Source: Paralichthys olivaceus (Eukaryota > Chordata > Actinopteri > Pleuronectiformes > Paralichthyidae). From it: a stretch of 64,000 bases of DNA. Position numbers and translations under genes: made by a program. Where the stretch lies: the NCBI RefSeq assembly GCF_024713975.1, contig NC_091099.1:15605501-15669500 (forward strand), read 5' to 3'. Positions 57,381 through 64,000 of the stretch are shown piece after piece. The notes beneath the pieces are model-generated. The model was not told the DNA's origin. It made no database searches and was given only the letters and a program-made list of their open reading frames with translations. Positions within the stretch are counted from its first letter, which is position 1. Each line of letters opens with the position of its first letter.

Positions 57381-60300
57381 CTAGATGCGGTCGAGGAAAC
57401 TCAAATTAAGACTAGCAGGAACCTGGATGGTCTCCAGAGCCACAGAGGAGGGTGTGAAGGGCAGCGTGACGGAGAAGATCTTCTTGCCGTCCATCATCAA
57501 AGTGGATGACTCACCTCTGTCTTTCAAAATGTTCTAAAATACATTTATAAGATAGAGATTTTATTAAAGAAGATACAAAATAGCATAGGATGAAGTAGCA
57601 GTTAGATCTTGTCCATACTTAAAACTGTCCATTTACTTACTTTGATAGTTGTGATGAAAGTGGTCGACACTCGCTCTTCAAATTCAATCACTGGAGTGTA
57701 CAGGGTCAACACTTTTATAATCTGTTGAGAAAAACAAACAATGAATCAAACCCTATCAAAATATTGTGTCAACACGTTTAAAAAGGCTTAAACCTTCACT
57801 GATGACGGACCTGTGCTGTGGTGAGGGCAGTGCACATGTTGCAGATAGCTTGGGCATCTGCCTCCGTCTTCTTCTTGATCTGCAGAAGCTGTGCAGCCTG
57901 TACCAGCGGCTCCAGAGTCTCCTTGGCACCACAGTCTGCCAGCTCCCTCTCCGTCAGCCACTCCTCCAGCTGCCAAACATTGTACCTGAAGCCAGAGGAA
58001 TGATGTGGTAGCAATACAGATTAAATCAATGCATTTCAAATCTCAAGATCACTTTGTTCTGGGTGTATGAAGGACTTACTGACCTACTGATGTGAAAAGT
58101 TGCCTGGAGGTATTATGTGTGTGTCTTGCTACTACAATAAACTGAATATAAAAATGGATTGTAGACTCCAGGCAACTCAACTGGTTTCTTTTAAAGTCTG
58201 TGAGAAAATGATTCGACGTCTCGCTTGATTTATAACGTCAGTGACATTTCATACAGAGTTTATTGTCTCAGTCGCTGGTTTCAAAACATTTTCAATCCAG
58301 CATGATGTTCCTTTTGTTAATTATGGTCCTGTTTAGAGCTGAACAGACGACAAAGCTCAGTATGCATTGGAACGTGGATACCATATGACTGACAACTTAT
58401 ATATTGTTCAGTTCCACAGAACAATATCTTAAATTTGTTTTGGGATGCAAACATTTTCCAAATACTAATTTTATCAGAATTGGGGGGAAATATATCAAAA
58501 TAATTCTTAAATGTTTAAAAGATATTGTGATGTAATTGCAGAACCAATGTTTTTGAAACTAGTTAGTACAGTATATACTGTATATGTGATCATACACTGT
58601 GTGATTTTGTGTATAAGGGGGAAATTTAAGGTGGGAACCATTGTTTAAAAATGGAAAAGAATTGTGGTCATCCAAAGTTTGAAATTAACCCTTTTAATTA
58701 CAGCACTTTCACTGGGCCAAATATACTAAAATCTGATGATTCCCACATTTAACAAAAATCACACCAATGACGAACTCAGACCAATACTCTTTAAACACTC
58801 TAATTTTCATTTCATTAAGAACAATATCATGGCTGCTGTTTGTTCCTTGCTGTACCTGATCTGCAGGCCTTTACTCCAGGAGCACATGTCCTTCCGCAAC
58901 AGCAGGTGGTTGAGGGTGACTGCACAGATGATGTAGAACTGCTGCTTCACCACCTGTTTAATGAGGTCTGGGTCCATCCCATGTTGACTCATGGTGGTGT
59001 GGAAGAGGCCAAGACGCTGCAGGAGGACTTCCACTGTGACAGCCTCCTCCTCTGGGAAACTGGTGCTCCTCTTCCTCAGGCCTGTCGGTTTGGACCCCAG
59101 GACTCCCTGGATTGCCTCGTGCTCCAGCATGCTCGCCACTGCATATAACACATGAAGAAGAAAAATCATGTTGATCTGTAATAGTGAGAGTAAAATTAAA
59201 GCTGCTTTCAGACATGCACTGAAGTCCGGAGATTTTCCTGAAACTTATGGAAATGTCCGTGTCAGTTGCTCCGCAAATTTTTCTAAACTTTTCTTGCAAG
59301 TCCCAAAGTAAAATGTCTCTGGATGAAATAGACACAGATGAAGATGTCCAATTGGAAAGTCAACAAGACTGGAGAGCTTTGGGAGATAAGAGCAGGCTCT
59401 GCAATGTGCTGTGTACAAAAAAAAACTGCTTTCCAGAGAGATATTCATGCCTTCATGTCCTTCCTCCCTCCTGCATGTTCTACCCAGGCACCACACCCCG
59501 CCTGAATGTTCTGGCCAGTTTCCAGTTGTGGTGAACACGTTTGACCTGGACAATCACGTGCTGCAAACTCAGCAGAGGAGCTCATGTCTGAAAACGGTCT
59601 CCTTACCTATCAGGGGCTGCATGACGTTCTCCATGCACTTGATGAGCTGACAGTAGATTTGAATGGCCAGGTCACCAAAGACCTGCTGGTACTCTGACAG
59701 TTCAAAGTTGGACAAGCAGTGCTCGTTTTGTTTGGCAGTGTTGTGCATCATGAAGGCCTAAAAAATGCACAGGTCATAGAGACATCCAGGGTTAATCAGG
59801 GGACATGTCCAGCTTTGGACAGAACTCCAGCATCAAACCACCTCCTGCTTACCTCATCTCCACTGTACTGCTTCAAACAGTGCAACAACCGGCAGCTGTT
59901 GGCCAACCAAAAGGAAACCGCTTCAAAATCACCTCCTCGTCTCTTCAAAGAAAAAAGAAGAATCAATGTAAAAATCAACTCAAGATAAACACGAGTTGCT
60001 TCATGTACACATATCAAAGTTATAAACTGCACCTTGATGACCCCTTTAATGCTGCTGATGGTGGAATTGAGCAGATTGCTGACTCTCCGGTCATTATTCA
60101 CATTGTCTGCATATCGTAGGCACATAAAGATGATGTAGGCAGGAAGCCCAGGAATTAAGCTTACTGCTACACCGCGAGGCTTCAGATCTGAGCGGAATAC
60201 AACATTTCACAGTAAAATACTCAAATAACATCGTCTATCTATGAAGAACAACTTCATGCAATTATAAAACAGTTACGAAAATGATTTGCTTATATAAAAA

Positions 60301-63300
60301 AGGTTCAAACTTACCTATGACCAGATTTTTTAGCAGGCGGTTCTCCTCACCCTCTTTGTACTTCAACATGCCCTGATACTCTTTCTCCTTGCGAGTGATA
60401 GTAACAGCTCTCATGGGAGCGTTCGCTGCAGAGGCATCGTTCATTTGTTGGGTGTTTGCTGAATACAGTAAAGACACAGTGTAAGTAATGACAGAAGTGA
60501 TGCTGTGCTAATATCATCTGGAAAATGTATTTTACAAACACAATCAAACACTTGTTTACCTTCAAAATCACCGACTTTTTTCATGTAAAATTTAAGTTGT
60601 TTTTTCAACTTGCGTATATTTTTATCTTGTTTTTCTTGCCGATCCATGTGCTCCTGAAATGATTCAAACACATTAGAGTGAACATCTGTAAATAGCAAGA
60701 TGATCCTTTTCTTTTAATATTAATTTGTTTATATGACACTTTTTGTTGATAAAATAATATTATCTTGTAGTGCACAAACACCTTTATATTTGACATTTAA
60801 ATTATATTTCGACAGAGGTCTGTAAAGTAAAAAGTAATCACTATAACTGATAATAGCAAAAGATGTTTAGAACAGACTGAGTGGACCCACCAGGTTCTCA
60901 TTGGTGAGCCGTAAGATCTCATGCTTCAGACTTGCGTCGATCCTGGCGTCTTCAGGCAGAAGGAGGCTCTGAGCCAACAGCTTCTGCTGCTGCTCCTTCT
61001 CAACCTTCAGCTTGTTCACCTCCTCGAGTAGATTCCGACACTTCTCACTGTGAACACGCTCCTGCTCCTGCATCTGGCTCTCCAGGAACCTGGAGGATGG
61101 ACAGAGCAGAAACAGTATTTGGTTCCATATGACATGAAACTTTTTGAATTCAGATAACAACACTAGAATATTACTTCATTACCTGTTGGTCTCTTTTAAG
61201 CCTTCATAAGCCAGCCATAGCTCTCCGTCTTCATTCAGAGTGTGGATGTCGAGGGATCTTAAGAGAAAGAATAGAAAAGAATGACACATTACACCTGATA
61301 GATCCACACTAGAACATAGTATCTTCAGTTGTAATGTAACTTAATACTTGTTTCATGATGATAATGGCCAAAGTACAGAAGTATGGGGGAAAACCAGAGG
61401 GCATGAAAGGTAAATGGCAGATAGGCAGCATCAATACAAGACTTTGTAAGTCTTAACGTCTACATGTGAATATGCAGAATCTGGAGGTGAGGGACAAGAT
61501 TTTGGTACCGTCTGGTTTACATTTCATGTTGGACCAGTCATGTTTGAGCAGGCTTTGGTTGCCCACAGGTAACCAAGTTTGTGTTTTGTTTGACTCATGT
61601 GATTAAAAAAACAAGACTGGTTCAACATAGCTCTTCTCTAACACGTACACTGATGCTACATTCTTAGGGGCAGTTTTAGGGTTCAGCATCTTGCCCAAGG
61701 ACACTTCAAAATGTAGACTGAAGGAGCTGGTGATCAAACAACAAACTGATTAAACGACCCACTCTACCCCCTGAGCCATAACCAACCTAAGAACACATTT
61801 CATTTTTTCTGTACCTTCCAGCAGTGTATAACAATGATTTGTCAGTCTGTAGAACTTAGATAAGAGTGGGAGCAGATTGCTCTTACCTGTCAACGTCTTG
61901 AAATGAGGGAATTTCACTGAGGTCTAATTTCACACTCTCTCCCAGTAGAGAGTCCTGAAGGTGAGTGGAAATGGAATGAATTATTTATAAAACATTCCTG
62001 CCATGAATATAACATGAAAATAATAATAAGTGCAGTTGACTTCCTCACCTTATGTTTAAGAGCTTCTTGGCGGACCATGTGCGATCGCAGCAGCAGCACT
62101 TCTTCTTTTCTCATATCCAGCTCCTCATTGGAAGAGGTGAGTTGCTCCATCAGTACCTCGTAGGGCAGAGTACCAGGGGCCGGAGGCATCAATTCACTGT
62201 TCTCACTGGTCAGAGACTTTCGCAGTTCGTTCAGATCCTGCTTCAGCTTCTTGTTCTCAGACTCCAACTCTTGCCTCTGCATTCAGACATCTACAGATTA
62301 ATGTTTGTCTCTATTCACCTTTCAGTACTTCAATGCAAAGATAAGTAATCATAGACAAATGTCTTCAGGGACAGTTATGGGGTGAGTCTTTAATAACAGC
62401 TCTCTTGCTTGGATCCAGATTTACAGTATGTTCTTGACTATGTCGTACCTTCAGTGTCTCCAAATCCAGTTCTGCTCTGCCAACAGTTCTCTGCTCCTCC
62501 ACCTCCTTTTTAGAAAAAGAAAAAGTCAACAATTCAACCACAAATATCAGTGAAACACAATTAATAACTTATTGATCTGTTTCGGAGATTTTCATTGTAA
62601 CCAGCAAGAAACATGGTTGGTGTTTCAGTGCCTACCTTTGCCTTTTCTTGTTGGGCTTCTTCTCTCTTATCCAGCTGCTGCCACAGTGACTGTTTCTCCT
62701 GCTCCAGTTCCTTCACTCTTCTCTGGAGCTTCAGAAGCACAGGCAGGTCCACCTTGGCCTGGGTCTCATCCTAACACAACACAGCAACAACTGACCCACA
62801 GATCTCTCCACAACTAAACTACAATGCTGCACTAATAGGATTATGACACAGATGAGGCTGGAAAAAAACCTTCCACAGCTTTTCCAAGGAATGAATGTCC
62901 AGCTCTCTGTAGTAAATTGATCAACTCAAATACCGACACACCAAGAATTCCTTCTATATTCCATCCTTTTATCAGGGGCACTAATATAATGTCCACTGAA
63001 GGCTGAAATCATGCAGATGTTATTGAAATCATGTGAATTCAGGTTAATAGGAAAATCTAGTTACCCAACTATTTACAGAGATATGGTGAGCATGTTCAGG
63101 ATTTAACTCACTGAAGTTAGTACAAAAATGTCAATGTTTTACCTCTAAGCTGAGGGTGAGAAGTTCACACTCAAATATAAATCACTTTTGATTATGCAGC
63201 ATGATTTGTGCTTTAGTACATTACCTCTGTTTGTATAGAGCTGTCCTCTCCCTCTGTAGAACTTAAGCTGTGACTAAACTCTGATGAGTTACTGCTGTAG

Positions 63301-64000
63301 TTGGAGTCTGTCCTCTTGTGACCAGATTTGCTTGAACTCTGCTGTGTGAGAGGAAGACACAACAAAACATGTGAGAGAAAGAATCCATCAGGGCTAAACT
63401 TGTACCTTTGGATATTTTGAACCTTTTTCTTGGTGTTGCATCTTCTAAGTGCCATGTTATTTGAATCTATGAATGAAGAGGTTTCCAAAATATCATCCAC
63501 AAAGGAGAAAATCCACACTTCCTGTCTGGTGGTCTGAGGCCTTGTGCTGAAAACATCACTACAGCAAATAAATCATTTAAGCTTCTAGATGTTCAGATTT
63601 TCTTTTTTTAATGATTTGTAATTTTATCTTAATCAGGGCACCTCAAATTGTTTGTATTTTTACTGACAGTGTGTGTTGTCCTCATGTTTTTTTGCCAAAA
63701 AACGCTTCCTCACATTGCTGAGCTCCATCTTCTCTTTCAGGTCTCTTTGCCGCTCCTCCAGGTGCAGGTGTTCACTCAGCAGACTTTGGTAGCGAGAACG
63801 TTCTTCCGTTAAGTCCTTCTCCAGCTGTTTTGTGTTCTCAACGTTGGTTTTAATCTCTGAAACAAAACAATTGAGATTGGTTTATTCTGAATTTAAGCTG
63901 CTACAGGTCAACTGTAAAGGTTTAAGATGAGCTCTTCAGTACCTGTTAACTTTTGTGCTTGTTCAACGACTAATGTGTTCAGTTCGTCTTTTTCACTGTT
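57381..64000 (-). CDS. myo5a: Unconventional myosin-Va, 3' part (cut by the window edge)
   Basis: Processive organelle motor (melanosomes, synaptic cargo). Exons 5' to 3': 63943-64000 (incomplete), 63714-63856, 63225-63341, 62636-62770, 62449-62505, 62049-62276, 61887-61954, 61183-61257, 60891-61089, 60560-60653, 60315-60458, 60033-60187, 59853-59942, 59607-59757, 58856-59138, 57811-57985, 57641-57721, 57381-57533. About 801 codons are present: distal coiled coil ([39 protein letters not shown]-like [14 protein letters not shown]) and the whole globular tail ([62 protein letters not shown]). The wording of the tail favours Va over Vb. The motor and IQ region lie to the right of the window. 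No exon equivalent to the mammalian melanocyte exon F was seen between 60653 and 60891. Confidence 0.94.
61655..61797 (-). mobile_element. tRNA-derived SINE-like repeat in a myo5a intron
   Basis: On the minus strand, TATGGCTCAGGGGGTAGAGT (A-box-like) is followed by GTTTGATCACCAGCTCC (B-box-like) and TGTCCTTGGGCAAGATGCTGAACCC, a very common fish SINE motif order (from memory). It is the same strand as the gene. Confidence 0.72.

Overview
The window is vertebrate nuclear DNA, almost certainly from a teleost fish. It holds split genes with GT-AG introns, an aromatase closest to the teleost ovarian type, dense short dispersed repeats of fish type, microsatellites, and a gene set that is syntenic with human chromosome 15q21-q22. 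There is no sign of operons, prophage, CRISPR or bacterial sequence. Species cannot be named from the sequence; a percomorph-like fish is only a guess from the repeat types.

Layout, left to right. 162-7726 (minus): complete clpx, the mitochondrial AAA+ unfoldase, 14 coding exons. 9604-18777 (minus): gldn (gliomedin), with a membrane anchor, short collagen region and olfactomedin domain, plus an unusual array of 16 small phase-1 exons that adds about 450 residues of N-glycosylation-rich stalk. 20506-23845 (plus): complete cyp19a1 (aromatase, ovarian a type likely), 9 coding exons, 499 aa, head to head with gldn. 26289-35966 (minus): complete ap4e1, 21 coding exons, 1136 aa, including one apparent U12-type AT-AC intron. 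37749-42195 (minus): complete gnb5, 11 coding exons, 353 aa. 43568-55124 (minus): complete myo5c, 40 coding exons, 1742 aa. 57381-64000 (minus): the 3' part of myo5a, about 801 codons from mid coiled coil to the stop codon; its 5' part lies beyond the right edge.

Exon models were built by hand from splice sites, reading-frame continuity and remembered family sequences. For clpx, gldn, cyp19a1, ap4e1, gnb5 and myo5c every exon phase closes. Final lengths match the human counterparts closely (clpx 624 v 633, ap4e1 1136 v 1137, gnb5 353 v 353, myo5c 1742 v 1742), except gldn (906 v about 551).

The genes do not form one pathway: they are an old syntenic block. myo5c and myo5a are tandem paralogues with nearly identical 3' exon sizes. 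Introns and spacers carry several dispersed repeat families, including a TTAA-flanked MITE with three copies, one of them inserted inside a tRNA-headed SINE-like element. The most unusual structure is the gldn exon array, which looks like repeated duplication of three exon types (A, B, C) and includes a fused exon, an exon with a damaged donor and a relic exon.
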